Origin: Nonomuraea sp. NEAU-A123
GTDB taxonomy: Bacteria; Actinomycetota; Actinomycetes; Streptosporangiales; Streptosporangiaceae
Assembly (NCBI RefSeq): GCF_018603905.1
Contig: NZ_JAHFZZ010000010.1
Span: 62,001 to 126,000, forward strand
DNA length: 64,000 nt
Direction: 5' to 3'
In this document: positions 40,220 to 48,809 of the stretch, piece after piece
How positions within the stretch are numbered: the stretch's first letter is position 1
How the letters are laid out: each line of letters opens with the position of its first letter
Program-made: the position numbers and the translations under genes
The notes under the pieces: model-generated
What the model was told of the DNA's origin: nothing
Seen by the model: the letters and a program-made list of their open reading frames with translations, nothing else
The model's database searches: none

Positions 40220-41455
40220 ATGCTGGCAAGGTTCCGAGCGGCGAACGTCCTGTCGTTTCGCGGAGAGTTCGAGCTGTCACTACTGGTTCCCGACGGAGGT
40301 GACCGCTCGGCCCGCACCGTCGAGGGCCTTCGGATCTCCCCGGTAGCCGCTGTTTTCGGCGCCAACGCCTCCGGCAAGACGAATGTGCTCGATGCCATGC
40401 GCTGGATGCGCCACGCCGTTCTCGATTCGGTGGCCGACTGGGCACGGCTCAAAGGCGTGCCACGGCGACCATTCGCCCTGGATCGCAAGGCGAAGAACGA
40501 AACCTCATTGTTCGAGGTCGACATGGTCATTCGAGAGGACCGATACGTCTATGGGTTCGAGGTGTCCGACGAGCGGGTGGAGACCGAATGGCTGCATGCT
40601 TTCCCGCAGGGGAGCCCCCGCCGGCAAGTGTGGTTCGACCGTGACGGGGACAAGTACCGGTTTCCCAGCGACCGGCTGAAGGGCGCCAAGGAGCCGGTGG
40701 TCGAATACACCCGGCCCAACGCGCTGTTCCTCACAGCAGCCGGATCGCTGCAGATGAAGCAACTGATGCCGGTGCACGACTGGTTCAAGGACAACCTGTG
40801 GTTGGTCGGCTCGGGTGACAACCGCGACCCCTGCCCCCGATTCCATCTCCTGAATCCCGAGTTCCGTGACCGTGTCGAGGGACTGATGGCTGTCACCGAC
40901 CTGGGAGTGAGCGGGGTCGAGGTCAAAGACCGGGTCACCCTCCTCCATCACGGCAAGGACGGCCCGGTGCCGTTTGACCTCCACCACCAGGAGTCCTTCG
41001 GCACGCGCGCCTGGTTCGCGCTCTTGGGACCACTGCTCAAAGCACTCAACGACGGAGCGGTGCTGCTGGTCGACGGACTCGACTCCAGCCTGCATCCGCT
41101 GGTGGTTGCCGAGGTAGTCCGGCTGTTCAAGGACCCTGTCGCCAGTCCTTTGGGCGCGCAACTCGTGTTCACCGGACACGATGCCACGTTGCTGAGCAAT
41201 GCTCACGTCGAGCGCCCACTGGACCGGGAGCAGGTGTGGATCACGGAGAAAGAAAAGACCGGCGAGTCCGAGCTCTACCCGCTCACTTCGGTGGGCGTGC
41301 GCGCGGGCGAGAGTCTGGAGCGCGGATATCTGCGCGGCCGATATGGCGGGGTGCCGCGTCTCGGGCTCGGCGGCATGGCGATTGAAGTCGAGCAGCGTGC
41401 CACCGGGGCGACGCATGAGCAGTGTCGGAGAGAAAGGACGGCGGGCCGGGTGTAG
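40220..41455 (+). CDS. AAA15-type ATPase, RloA/AbiL-like, without RloB partner
   Basis: This 411-residue ATPase has MLARFRAANVLSFRG at its start, the Walker A GANASGKTNVL near residue 50, a long inserted arm, and Walker B-type LLVDGLDSSLHPLV near 286 with a following GHDATLL. It resembles COG1106 proteins that pair with RloB in abortive-infection loci such as AbiL. I chose ATG 40220 because GGGAGG lies 7 nt upstream; an upstream TTG has none. No RloB-like gene follows; the next sequence is a serpin fragment on the other strand. It may be an orphan or degraded defence gene. Confidence 0.8.
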   Translation: MLARFRAANVLSFRGEFELSLLVPDGGDRSARTVEGLRISPVAAVFGANASGKTNVLDAMRWMRHAVLDSVADWARLKGVPRRPFALDRKAKNETSLFEVDMVIREDRYVYGFEVSDERVETEWLHAFPQGSPRRQVWFDRDGDKYRFPSDRLKGAKEPVVEYTRPNALFLTAAGSLQMKQLMPVHDWFKDNLWLVGSGDNRDPCPRFHLLNPEFRDRVEGLMAVTDLGVSGVEVKDRVTLLHHGKDGPVPFDLHHQESFGTRAWFALLGPLLKALNDGAVLLVDGLDSSLHPLVVAEVVRLFKDPVASPLGAQLVFTGHDATLLSNAHVERPLDREQVWITEKEKTGESELYPLTSVGVRAGESLERGYLRGRYGGVPRLGLGGMAIEVEQRATGATHEQCRRERTAGRV

Positions 41456-41521
41456 CGGTCCAGGGAGCGTACGGCGAGACGTCCAGGTCTGCGGACACAT
41501 GCAGGTGTCAGATCTTGAACC

Positions 41522-41835
41522 TCACCATTGCTCAGTCCAGGCCGGTGGTTCGGCGATCCAGCCCGCGGTGAGGATGAGGCGTGTTCTGCGGTCGATGTTG
41601 AGGAAGCCGAAGGGTCGGTCAAACGCGACGCTGATCCGCTTGGTGCGGTGGTGAGGTCGGGGAGGGACGCCGGACGCCACGGCGCCGAAGGAGGTAACGG
41701 CGGCCGCTTCGAAGCCGTCAGCCTGGAAGCCGGCGGTGCAGCTTTGCGCAGCGGCTGAGATGGCCAGGGGCTGGTCGCTGATGGCGGGAAAGTGGCCGCG
41801 GGAGATGTCGGTGACGGCGTCTAAATCACCCCCTT
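41522..41835 (-). pseudogene. Serpin C-terminal fragment
   Basis: Reading the minus strand gives about 100 codons without a start, ending at TGA 41522-41524. The sequence contains ISRGHFPAISDQPLAIS, the hinge-like GFEAAAVTSFGAVAS of a serpin reactive-centre loop and the C-terminal signature SVAFDRPFGFLNI followed by AGWIAEP. This is the last quarter of a bacterial serpin; the first three quarters are missing. A strong hairpin lies at the truncated end. It is probably a remnant left by deletion or rearrangement beside the AAA ATPase gene. Confidence 0.72.
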
Positions 41836-41848
41836 GCCTCCTACTCGT

Positions 41849-41878
41849 GCCGCCTCCGGCAGCCCTGCCGGAGGCGGC
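41849..41878 (-). terminator. Strong hairpin after the RidA gene
   Basis: GCCGCCTCCGGCA and TGCCGGAGGCGGC pair perfectly over 13 bp around a GCCC loop, 9 bp beyond the RidA stop codon. It has no T-tract on either side, but position and strength fit transcription termination. Confidence 0.6.
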
Positions 41879-41887
41879 GAGGTCGCA

Positions 41888-42283
41888 TTACGCGACGGCG
41901 GTCCCCTCAAGCTCGACCATCAGGTCGGGGATCGCCAGCCGTGTCACTCCGAGCATCGTGGTGGACGGTGCCACCCCGGCGGCGCCCAACCGCGACGCCA
42001 GCACGCCGTAGTGCTCGAAGAGCCGATCGACGTCGGTGGTGTAGACGTTGAGCCGGACGAGGTTCGCGAGGGACATGCCGGCCTCGCCGAGCACGGCCTC
42101 CAGGTTGTCGAGGCTCAGCGCCAACTGCGCCGCCATGTCATCGGCATGCTGGGGCTTGCCGTCGCCGCTCATCGCGGTCTGCCCGGCGCAGTAGAGGGTC
42201 CGGGTGTGTCCGGAGACGATCTCACCCTGGTTGTACCCCATCTCCACCGACCACGCCCACGGGTTGACCGCAGTTCGCTCCAT
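41888..42283 (-). CDS. RidA-family protein
   Basis: The 131-residue protein belongs to the YjgF/YER057c/UK114 family. Landmarks are VSGHTRTLYCAGQTAM near residue 24-39, QLALSLDNLEAVLGEAGM near 55, LVRLNVYTTDVDRLFE near 76 and the PSTTMLGVTRLAIPDLMVELE tail. Many members deaminate reactive imines, but the key Arg of the true RidA active site (RxxxP context) is replaced by VTRLAIPDL, so its subgroup is uncertain. The ATG at 42283 fits the family start. It is divergent from the WYL regulator, its likely controller. Confidence 0.86.
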   Translation of the reverse strand: MERTAVNPWAWSVEMGYNQGEIVSGHTRTLYCAGQTAMSGDGKPQHADDMAAQLALSLDNLEAVLGEAGMSLANLVRLNVYTTDVDRLFEHYGVLASRLGAAGVAPSTTMLGVTRLAIPDLMVELEGTAVA

Positions 42284-42384
42284 TGCCACATCAGCTCCAT
42301 TCGATTCGTATCGGCTTGGTCGCGTTAATGAGCCTCCCAACAAATCACGACATCCTGTGTCGTGTATTTCGGTAGCGTTCTCGT

Positions 42385-43359
42385 ATGCGCGCCGACCGGT
42401 TGGTCTCGCTGGTGCTGCTGCTGCGGCAGCACGGTCGGCTGTCCGCGACCGCGCTGGCCCGCGAGCTGGAGGTATCCACCCGCACCGTGCTGCGCGACAT
42501 CGAGGCGCTGTCCGCGGCCGGCGTCCCGGTCTACGCCGAACGCGGCCGGCACGGCGGATTCGCGTTGTTGCCCGGTTTCCGGACCGAGCTCACCGGACTG
42601 AACCCCGACGAGGCCCTTGCCCTGCTGGTCGCCGGATCGCGGCGCGGCGCACAGGCGTTCGGCCTCGGCTCGGCGCTCGCTTCGGCGATGCTCAAGGTGG
42701 TGGACGCGCTACCCGAAAGCTATCGGGACACCGCGGCCGGCGCGGCCGAGCGATTGCTCATCGACCCGGAGACCGACCTCCTCTCGCGTCGGCTGGTCGC
42801 TGAGGAGGTGCCTGATGCCATAGCGGCCGAGGTCCTGCGCGCGGTGTTCGCCGGACACAAGCTGCAGATCCACTACGCGGCTGTGGACCAGAGCCCGAAG
42901 TGGCGCACGGTGGACCCGATCGGCCTGGTCACCATCCGCGACCGGGGCTACTTGCTGGCCACGAGGTCGGGCGCGGACCGCACCTACCGGCTGTCCCGGG
43001 TCTTGGCCGCCAAGGAACTCGCCGAACCCGCACAGCGACCAGACCGGGTCGATCTGGACCGGGCCTGGCACGAACGCAGCACGCGGTTCCGGACCGGTGG
43101 CGACCAGGTCACCGTGCTGGTACGGGTGAACCCGGCGCGGCGGGAGGACCTGGTGGGCACCGCGCTGGCGGTCTACGTCGAAGAAACCGACGCGGACGGC
43201 TGGCTGCGGCTGGAGGTGACCTTCCAAGATCCGAGACACGCCGAATGGGCGCTGTGGCAGCTCAGCACGAACGCGGAAGCCCTGGCCCCGCAGTGGTTGC
43301 GCACCTCCCTGCACAACCGCGCCGCCGCGATCGCCGCCCGCTACGGAGTGTCATCCTGA
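42385..43359 (+). CDS. YafY-type regulator with WYL domain
   Basis: This 324-residue protein has an N-terminal DeoR-like HTH (ADRLVSLVLLLRQHGRLSA, then LEVSTRTVLRDIEALSAAGVPVYAERGRHGG), a WYL ligand-sensing domain (about 135-215, with LQIHYAA and DPIGLV) and a C-terminal WCX region. Such regulators sense small effectors and in some cases nucleic acids. It is divergent from RidA with 101 bp between, the usual layout for a regulator and its target. The start ATG 42385 precedes the conserved RADRLVSL. Confidence 0.92.
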   Translation: MRADRLVSLVLLLRQHGRLSATALARELEVSTRTVLRDIEALSAAGVPVYAERGRHGGFALLPGFRTELTGLNPDEALALLVAGSRRGAQAFGLGSALASAMLKVVDALPESYRDTAAGAAERLLIDPETDLLSRRLVAEEVPDAIAAEVLRAVFAGHKLQIHYAAVDQSPKWRTVDPIGLVTIRDRGYLLATRSGADRTYRLSRVLAAKELAEPAQRPDRVDLDRAWHERSTRFRTGGDQVTVLVRVNPARREDLVGTALAVYVEETDADGWLRLEVTFQDPRHAEWALWQLSTNAEALAPQWLRTSLHNRAAAIAARYGVSS

Positions 43360-43787
43360 GAGTTGTCGCCTTCCGCGGAGCGGGCGCGTTCGATCTCCGA
43401 ACGGAGCCGGGCGATTTCCGCTCGGGCCGCGGCCAACTCACCCTCCAGCGCGCTCCGGGTGATCTGCTCCTGCTCAGCCTCGGCTCTGGCGACCGAGACG
43501 ATCTCATCAGCCTGCCTGCGGGCATCAGCCAGCACTTTGGCGGCTTCTTCTTCGGCTGCGAGACGGGGAGCCTTGAACTGGCTCATCGCTTTGGCGGCGC
43601 GTCGCTCGGCGTTCGCCGCGCGCTGCTCTCCCTCGGCGACCAGCTTCTCAATGTTGGCCTGCGCGGTGGCATAGCGCTCAGCCGCCTCGCGAGTGGCGGC
43701 CAACTCGGCCTCATTCCGGTCCCCCGTGGGTGCTGCTTCCTGCGGGACCCGCTTGGCCCAGGTCCGCATCCTCCTGACGATACTCAT
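43341..43787 (-). CDS. Coiled-coil hypothetical protein
   Basis: This 148-residue cytoplasmic protein is mostly a charged alpha-helix from about residue 25 to 135, rich in Ala, Glu and Arg, with heptad-like EEEAAKVLADARRQADEIV and LAAARAEIARLRSEIERAR. That resembles DivIVA- or ATP synthase b-type coiled coils, but I recognise no family. The start at ATG 43787 follows GGAGGACTCC; longer in-frame starts lack this. It overlaps the end of the WYL gene by 19 bp on the opposite strand. Confidence 0.75.
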   Translation of the reverse strand: MSIVRRMRTWAKRVPQEAAPTGDRNEAELAATREAAERYATAQANIEKLVAEGEQRAANAERRAAKAMSQFKAPRLAAEEEAAKVLADARRQADEIVSVARAEAEQEQITRSALEGELAAARAEIARLRSEIERARSAEGDNSQDDTP

Positions 43788-43866
43788 GGAGTCCTCCTGG
43801 AGAGCGCTGCACCATCGCCCCCAACGCAAGCACGACCAACAGGAGTCCGCCAGTACCGCGGCCTGG

Positions 43867-44466
43867 CTACCGGATGACACGGTATTTCAGGTGCGTGACC
43901 AGGCCGGTGCCCGACACGTCGCCGACGGGTTCGAGGGTGATGTCCCCGACGTTGTCGAACAACCGCTCGCCCCTGCCCAGGATCACCGGCGCGACGTGCA
44001 GGCGCAGCTCGTCGATCAGCCCCGCCGCCAGGTACTGGTTCACCGTCCGCGCGCCGCCCGCGATGGCGACGTCGCGGTCGCCGGCGGCCTCGCGTGCCTG
44101 GGCCAGGGCCGCCTCGATCCCCTCGGTGACGAAGTTGAACGTCGTGCCGCCCTTCATCGGCAGCGGCGCGCGCGGGTGGTGGGTGAGGACGAAGACCGGC
44201 GCGTGGTACGGCGGCTCGTCGCCCCACCAGCCGCTCCAGTCCAGGTCCCAGGCGTCTCGGCCGGAGCCGAACATGTTGCGGCCCATGATGAAGGCCCCGG
44301 CCGCGGTGATGCCCTCGATGATCGCCGCGTGCGCCTCGGGCTCGTCGAACATCCAGCGGTGCAGGCGCTCCTCCACGCCCTCGCCGAGCGGATTCTCCAG
44401 GGTCTGGTTCGGTCCCGCCACGAAGCCGTCGAGGGACATCGCCATGTCACAGGTGACCTTGCTCAT
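43867..44466 (-). CDS. RibD C-terminal/DHFR-like reductase
   Basis: The 199-residue protein has the dihydrofolate-reductase-like fold of the RibD C-terminal family: VTCDMAMSLDGFVAGPN at the start, GAFIMGRNMFGSGRDAWD near 62, AIAGGARTVNQYLAAGLIDELRLHVAPVILG near 138 and FDNVGDITLEPV. These NADPH-dependent reductases are common single genes in actinomycetes with unknown substrates. The ATG at 44466 follows GGGAGG. It is divergent from the ECF41 sigma operon and might belong to its regulon. Confidence 0.88.
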   Translation of the reverse strand: MSKVTCDMAMSLDGFVAGPNQTLENPLGEGVEERLHRWMFDEPEAHAAIIEGITAAGAFIMGRNMFGSGRDAWDLDWSGWWGDEPPYHAPVFVLTHHPRAPLPMKGGTTFNFVTEGIEAALAQAREAAGDRDVAIAGGARTVNQYLAAGLIDELRLHVAPVILGRGERLFDNVGDITLEPVGDVSGTGLVTHLKYRVIR

Positions 44467-44645
44467 CTCACTGCCTCCCACGTTCCGGCGCTCGTCTCGC
44501 GCCGCTCACGGAAGAGTCGGAGCCGTCTTCTCATTCTGTACATACTCGGTGAGACGCCGGTCACATTTGCCGGGATCGGGTCACACTCCGGGGTGCGGCG
44601 CCGCTCTCAGTTGATGAACCCGCACCCCGGAAGGAGGAGCACACG

Positions 44646-45539
44646 ATGAGCGAGCAGGCGACGAGCGTCTTCACCGGTTATCGCGAGCTGCTGTTCTCGA
44701 TCGTCTACAACATGCTGGGCAGCGTCGCCGACACCGAGGACGTCCTGCAGGAGACCTGGCTGGCCTGGGCGCCCAGGAGCGCGGCGGGTGAGGAGATCGT
44801 CAACCCGCGCGCGTACCTGGTGCGGATCGCGGTCAACCGGGCGCTGGCCCGGCAGGAGAGCATCAGCCGCCGCCGGGAGGACTACGTCGGCCCCTGGCTG
44901 CCCGAGCCGCTCATCACCGAGCGGCCCGACACCGTGGATCCGGCGGTGCGGACCGAATCGCTGTCGATGGCGCTGCTGGTGGTGCTGGAGACGCTCACGC
45001 CGCTGGAGCGGGCGGTGTTCGTCCTGAACGAGGTCTTCGGGTACGCCCACACCGAGATCGCCGGCATCCTGGACCGCAGCCCGTCGGCGATCCGCCAGCT
45101 CGCCCATCGCGCCCGCGAGCACGTGCACGCCCGGCGCCCGCGCTACCAGGCCGACCCGCAGGTTCGGCAGGAGGTGACCGAGCGGTTCATCGCGGCCGTC
45201 GCCGGTGGCGACCTCGACGCGCTCATGCGGGTGCTGGCGCCGGACGTGATCATGTGGGCCGATGGCGGGGGCAAGGCGCGGGCGGCCGGTCTGCGTCCGG
45301 TCCACGGGCGGGACAAGATCGCCCGCATCATCGTCGGCAACGCGTCCCGGCGGCCGGTCTCTGACCTCAACATCCGTTTCCGTACGGTCAACGGCGATCC
45401 GTCGGCGCTGCTGCTGTCCGGTGACACGCCGTTCGCGGTCATCGTCCTCGATCTCGACCCCGACGGCGATCAGGTATGCGGCATCTACGCCGTGACGAAC
45501 CCTGACAAACTCTCCCACCTGGAAAGAGGCACCGTATGA
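44646..45539 (+). CDS. ECF41 (SigJ-type) sigma factor with SnoaL-like C-terminal domain
   Basis: The 297-residue sigma factor has region 2 (LLFSIVYNMLGSVADTEDVLQETWLAW, about 16-42), region 4 (GYAHTEIAGILDRSPSAIRQLAHRAREHV) and a SnoaL-like extension. The ECF41 hallmarks are all present: WLPEP at 84-88 in the linker, DGGGK at 206-210 and NPDKL at 285-289. In this group the extension replaces an anti-sigma factor and tunes activity. ECF41 sigma factors typically control an adjacent carboxymuconolactone decarboxylase, oxidoreductase or epimerase gene. Here an NmrA-like gene overlaps it by ATGA. Confidence 0.93.
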   Translation: MSEQATSVFTGYRELLFSIVYNMLGSVADTEDVLQETWLAWAPRSAAGEEIVNPRAYLVRIAVNRALARQESISRRREDYVGPWLPEPLITERPDTVDPAVRTESLSMALLVVLETLTPLERAVFVLNEVFGYAHTEIAGILDRSPSAIRQLAHRAREHVHARRPRYQADPQVRQEVTERFIAAVAGGDLDALMRVLAPDVIMWADGGGKARAAGLRPVHGRDKIARIIVGNASRRPVSDLNIRFRTVNGDPSALLLSGDTPFAVIVLDLDPDGDQVCGIYAVTNPDKLSHLERGTV

Positions 45540-46360
45540 TTCTGGTATCCGGAGCCACCGGCAACATCGGCCGGCCGCTCATCGCCGAGCTGGCCGCCAA
45601 GGGTGTGAAGGTACGCGCGCTGACCCGTACCCCCGATACGGCCCGTTTCCCCGAAGGGGTCGAGGCGTGTGACAGCGGCCGTCCCGACTTCGACGGCGTG
45701 TCCGCCCTCGTGCTGAACATCACGGGCGGCTCCGTCGCCCTGCTGGAGGCGGCCAGGGCGGCGGGGGTGCGGCGGGTCGTCACCGTCTCGGCCCTGGTCG
45801 TCGCCGAGGAGGCGGACCCGGAGGAGGGCGGTAACGCCGCGGTCCACCGGGCGCTGGAGGAGGCGGTGGAGGCCGCCGTCCAGGAATGGACGCATCTGCG
45901 CCCCGGCGCCTTCGCCGCGAACTCCCTGCGCTGGGTGCCACAGCTCCGGGCCGGAGACGTCGTCCGCGGACCGTACGCCGAGGCCCGCACCTCGCCGATC
46001 CACGAGGCGGACATCGCCGCCGTCGGCGTCCGGGCGCTGCTCGGTGACGAACTGCTGGGGCAGGCGCCCGCGCTGACCGGGCCGCAGGGGCTGACCTTCG
46101 CCGAGCAGGTGGAGATCATCGGCTCGGTGCTGGGCCGGTCGCTGCGGTACGAGGAGATCAGCGCGGACCTGGCGAAGCAGGCGATGATGGCGCACAGCCC
46201 GGGGATGCGCGGCGAGCAGTTCGACTCCATGCTGCGCTATTTCGCGGACAGCGTCGGGAAGCCGGCCCCGATCACCGACGAGGTGGAGCGGATCCTCGGC
46301 CGCCCCCCGCGCACCTACGCCGAGTGGGTCACCGACCACGCCGACGCCTTCCGGAACTGA
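45536..46360 (+). CDS. NmrA-like NAD(P)-binding reductase/epimerase
   Basis: This 274-residue atypical SDR starts with MILVSGATGNIGRPLIAEL (GxxGxxG) and continues with ALVLNITGGSVALLEAARAAGVRRVVTVS; HLRPGAFAANSLRW is near 121. It lacks the YxxxK catalytic pair of classical SDRs, as is usual for NmrA/QOR-type proteins. It overlaps the ECF41 sigma gene by ATGA and is its probable target gene. Substrates for such proteins are often quinones or unknown, and some act only as redox sensors. Confidence 0.88.
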   Translation: MILVSGATGNIGRPLIAELAAKGVKVRALTRTPDTARFPEGVEACDSGRPDFDGVSALVLNITGGSVALLEAARAAGVRRVVTVSALVVAEEADPEEGGNAAVHRALEEAVEAAVQEWTHLRPGAFAANSLRWVPQLRAGDVVRGPYAEARTSPIHEADIAAVGVRALLGDELLGQAPALTGPQGLTFAEQVEIIGSVLGRSLRYEEISADLAKQAMMAHSPGMRGEQFDSMLRYFADSVGKPAPITDEVERILGRPPRTYAEWVTDHADAFRN

Positions 46361-46376
46361 CCGTCCAAGGACCCGG

Positions 46377-47153
46377 CTACGAGCCCGTCTTCGTGGACCA
46401 GAGCGGACGGCTGCCGTCGTAGATGACGACGTTGCCGTCGTCCTGGACTTCGAGCCGGGCTCCCGGGTTCTTGCCGGTCTTGGAGTCCCACAGCGGCGTC
46501 GTGCCCAGGTAGACGACCAGGTTGCCGTCCTTCTGCATCTGGGTGACGGCGCCGGGGTTGCCGCCGGTCTTGGAACTCCACAGGGCCCGGCGGGCGCGGT
46601 AGAGCACCAGGTTGCCGTCCTCCTGCTGGACCAACTGGTAGTCGCCGTTGCGGGAGCGGACGTACTGGTTGGGCTTGAGCGGGTAGCCGGGGGCGAGCAC
46701 GCCGATCGTGGCATGGCGGTTCCACAGCGGCGTCTTGCCGTCGTAGATCACCAGGTTGCCGTCGTCCTGCACCGCGAGGCGGGCGCCAGGACTGTCACCG
46801 GTGTTGGACGCCCACAGGGGCGTCCTACCCCGGTAGACGACCAGGTTGCCGTCGCTCTGCATGGCGGCGAACGCGCCGGGGCTGTCACCGGTCTGGCTGC
46901 TCCACAGCGGCGTGGTCCCCCGGTACAGCACCAGGTTGCCGTCCTCCTGCTGGTGCAGGACATAGGCGCCGTTGGACGAGCGTACGGAGTCGCCGGCCTT
47001 CAGCGTCTGACCGGGGTTCAGCCACACGGTACGGTCGGCACTCACCACCGCCGTGGAGTGCTTCGCCTCCGCCCAGGCCGCCGACGGGACCGAGGCCGCG
47101 GCCACCACGCTCGCCAGCGCCACCGCACCGACATATCCCAATGTCCTTCTCAT
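46377..47153 (-). CDS. Secreted bulb-type (GNA-like) mannose lectin, tandem domains
   Basis: The 258-residue protein has a signal peptide (cleavage about after AWA, residue 28) and two B-lectin domains (about 42-142 and 150-257). Six QxDxNxVxY-type sites are visible: QQEDGNLVLY, MQSDGNLVVY, VQDDGNLVIY and the same trio again (VQDDGNVVIY last). Each site normally binds one mannose. The internal repeat indicates domain duplication. Bacterial relatives act as bacteriocin-like lectins or surface adhesins. No enzyme domain is fused, and the role here is unknown. Confidence 0.92.
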   Translation of the reverse strand: MRRTLGYVGAVALASVVAAASVPSAAWAEAKHSTAVVSADRTVWLNPGQTLKAGDSVRSSNGAYVLHQQEDGNLVLYRGTTPLWSSQTGDSPGAFAAMQSDGNLVVYRGRTPLWASNTGDSPGARLAVQDDGNLVIYDGKTPLWNRHATIGVLAPGYPLKPNQYVRSRNGDYQLVQQEDGNLVLYRARRALWSSKTGGNPGAVTQMQKDGNLVVYLGTTPLWDSKTGKNPGARLEVQDDGNVVIYDGSRPLWSTKTGS

Positions 47154-47360
47154 CTTGCTCCCCCATAGGTGTGGATGATCAAGCGAGAAGGACGCTATCC
47201 AGACCCGGTCCGCGATCGGCCCACTTCGAAATGCCTGGAACCTTCCGTTCGGTCACAGTGCTCCGATCACCACGGCGACCAGGATCAGGGTTACGAGGGC
47301 GAGGCAGAACGCCGGGCGCGTACCCCTCATGAGGAACGTAATCGACTAGCGGATGCCATG

Positions 47361-47408
47361 CGTCAACCATAGGTTGACGATTGAGACTACGTCAACCTGG
47401 CGTTGACG
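47361..47408. promoter_or_regulatory. Tandem inverted repeats CGTCAACC/GGTTGACG
   Basis: CGTCAACC-ATA-GGTTGACG (47361-47379) and CGTCAAC-CTGGC-GTTGACG (47390-47408) are two copies of one dyad, centres 29 bp apart. They lie in the 270-bp gap upstream of the lectin gene and 15 bp past the stop of the beta-helix gene. Tandem operators for a dimeric regulator are likely; the TTGAC half-sites could also supply a -35 box. Confidence 0.55.
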
Positions 47409-47423
47409 CATCTGCCTGCCGGG

Positions 47424-48608
47424 TCAGTAGCCGCTGGTGAGCCGTACGCCGGGGCCGGTCGTACGCGGGATGCCGACGTCATCGACCAGGTTGCCGGTCG
47501 AGACGATGGACATCCTGTCGCCCTTGCCCCTCCTGAACAGCAGGCCGGTCTCCTGTCGGGTGCCGTGGCCGAGGATGGTGTTGCCCGTCACGGTGGCGTG
47601 GCCGGCGCCGTAGTTCACGGCGTCGAGGGCGAGATAGACGAAGCGGGTGTCCGCCTGCTGGCCGGTGGGTGCCTGGTGCGTCTTCTTGGACTGGGTCAGC
47701 GTGTCGGCGCCGAACTTGTGGATCCGGTTGTTGGAGATCGTGGTGCCGGCCTCGCCCTGAAGGTCGCAGCGGATGCCGTAATAGGTCTGCTTCCCGGTGG
47801 CCTTCGTACCGAAGTCCTCGATGTAGTTGTTCCGGATGGAGGTGCCGAAGCAGCGGTGGGCGTCGATCGCGTTCTTCGGCGTCGCGTACACGTGCAGGTC
47901 GCTGAACGTCCATCCGGCCGCGTTGTCCGTCTCGATGGCGCTCGCACCGCTGAAGCCGATCCAGGAGCGCTGGAACGTCCAGTCGCTCACGGCGTTGCCG
48001 GGATCGACCACCTTGAGCCCGGAGCCGCCCGACCGCTCGATGTAGACGTCGCTGATCACGCTGTTGACCATGGTGTTGCGTAGCGTGGTGCCGTTCTTGG
48101 ACGGGTTGCTGATGCGGATGCCGTCGGCGGGCGCGCCGAGGATGTCCACGTCATAGACGCGGGTGTCCCACGAACGCAGCATCAGGCCCACGGTGCCGGT
48201 GTTGTGGTCGCGGTTGCCGTCGAGGGTCAGCCGCTCGATGCGTACGGGGTCGGAGCTGTACGGCTGGTTGGTGACCCAGGACTCGGAGGCCAGCATGGCG
48301 GGCAGGTTCGCGCCGTCGGCCTGCTTGATCACCGTCCCGGCCTTGGCATCGCCCCGGTACGTCCGGCGGCCGCGCAGGGTGATGGTCTTGTTGATCAGGC
48401 ACGGGCCTTTGACGACGACCTCACCACCCTCTTTGGAAGCGTCGATGGCGGCCTGGATGATCCTGGCGTCGCCGACCGTGTTGGCGCAGGTGGCGTCCAC
48501 CCGGGTGGCCGTGGCCGGGGGCACCGGCATGATCACCGCCGCGCTGCCGGACGCGGCCAGTGTCAGTGCTATGGCGCCCCCGATCTGGCGTGGGCATGGT
48601 TGAGGCAC
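47424..48608 (-). CDS. Secreted right-handed beta-helix protein
   Basis: The 394-residue protein has a signal peptide (GTG start at 48608 after AAGGGGA; hydrophobic IGGAIALTLAASGSAAVIM) and a pectate-lyase-like parallel beta-helix. Typical coil repeats are RIERLTLDGNRDHNTGTVGLML, GIRISNPSKNGTTLRNTMV and TTISNNRIHKF. The front segment DARIIQAAIDASKEGGEVVVKGPCLI matches the start of pectate lyase 3-type folds. I see no assured catalytic triad, so it could be a polysaccharide lyase, a glycosidase or a structural tailspike-like protein. Confidence 0.82.
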   Translation of the reverse strand: MPQPCPRQIGGAIALTLAASGSAAVIMPVPPATATRVDATCANTVGDARIIQAAIDASKEGGEVVVKGPCLINKTITLRGRRTYRGDAKAGTVIKQADGANLPAMLASESWVTNQPYSSDPVRIERLTLDGNRDHNTGTVGLMLRSWDTRVYDVDILGAPADGIRISNPSKNGTTLRNTMVNSVISDVYIERSGGSGLKVVDPGNAVSDWTFQRSWIGFSGASAIETDNAAGWTFSDLHVYATPKNAIDAHRCFGTSIRNNYIEDFGTKATGKQTYYGIRCDLQGEAGTTISNNRIHKFGADTLTQSKKTHQAPTGQQADTRFVYLALDAVNYGAGHATVTGNTILGHGTRQETGLLFRRGKGDRMSIVSTGNLVDDVGIPRTTGPGVRLTSGY

Positions 48609-48809
48609 GTGCTATCCCCTTCCGGATAGGCCGGAACCGGCCTGGGGACCGCGGCGTACGAACGTCCTGCGGTCACCGGTGCCGAGCCTCTTGGAAGGAT
48701 GCCGATCTGCCGGGAGGGACTCCCCGTCCCTGCCCGAAACTTGGTGTCAACCCGAAGCGTTCGATGCCGCATTCGCGGCAAGCGGCGGATGGAAGGGGAT
48801 AAGCACGGG

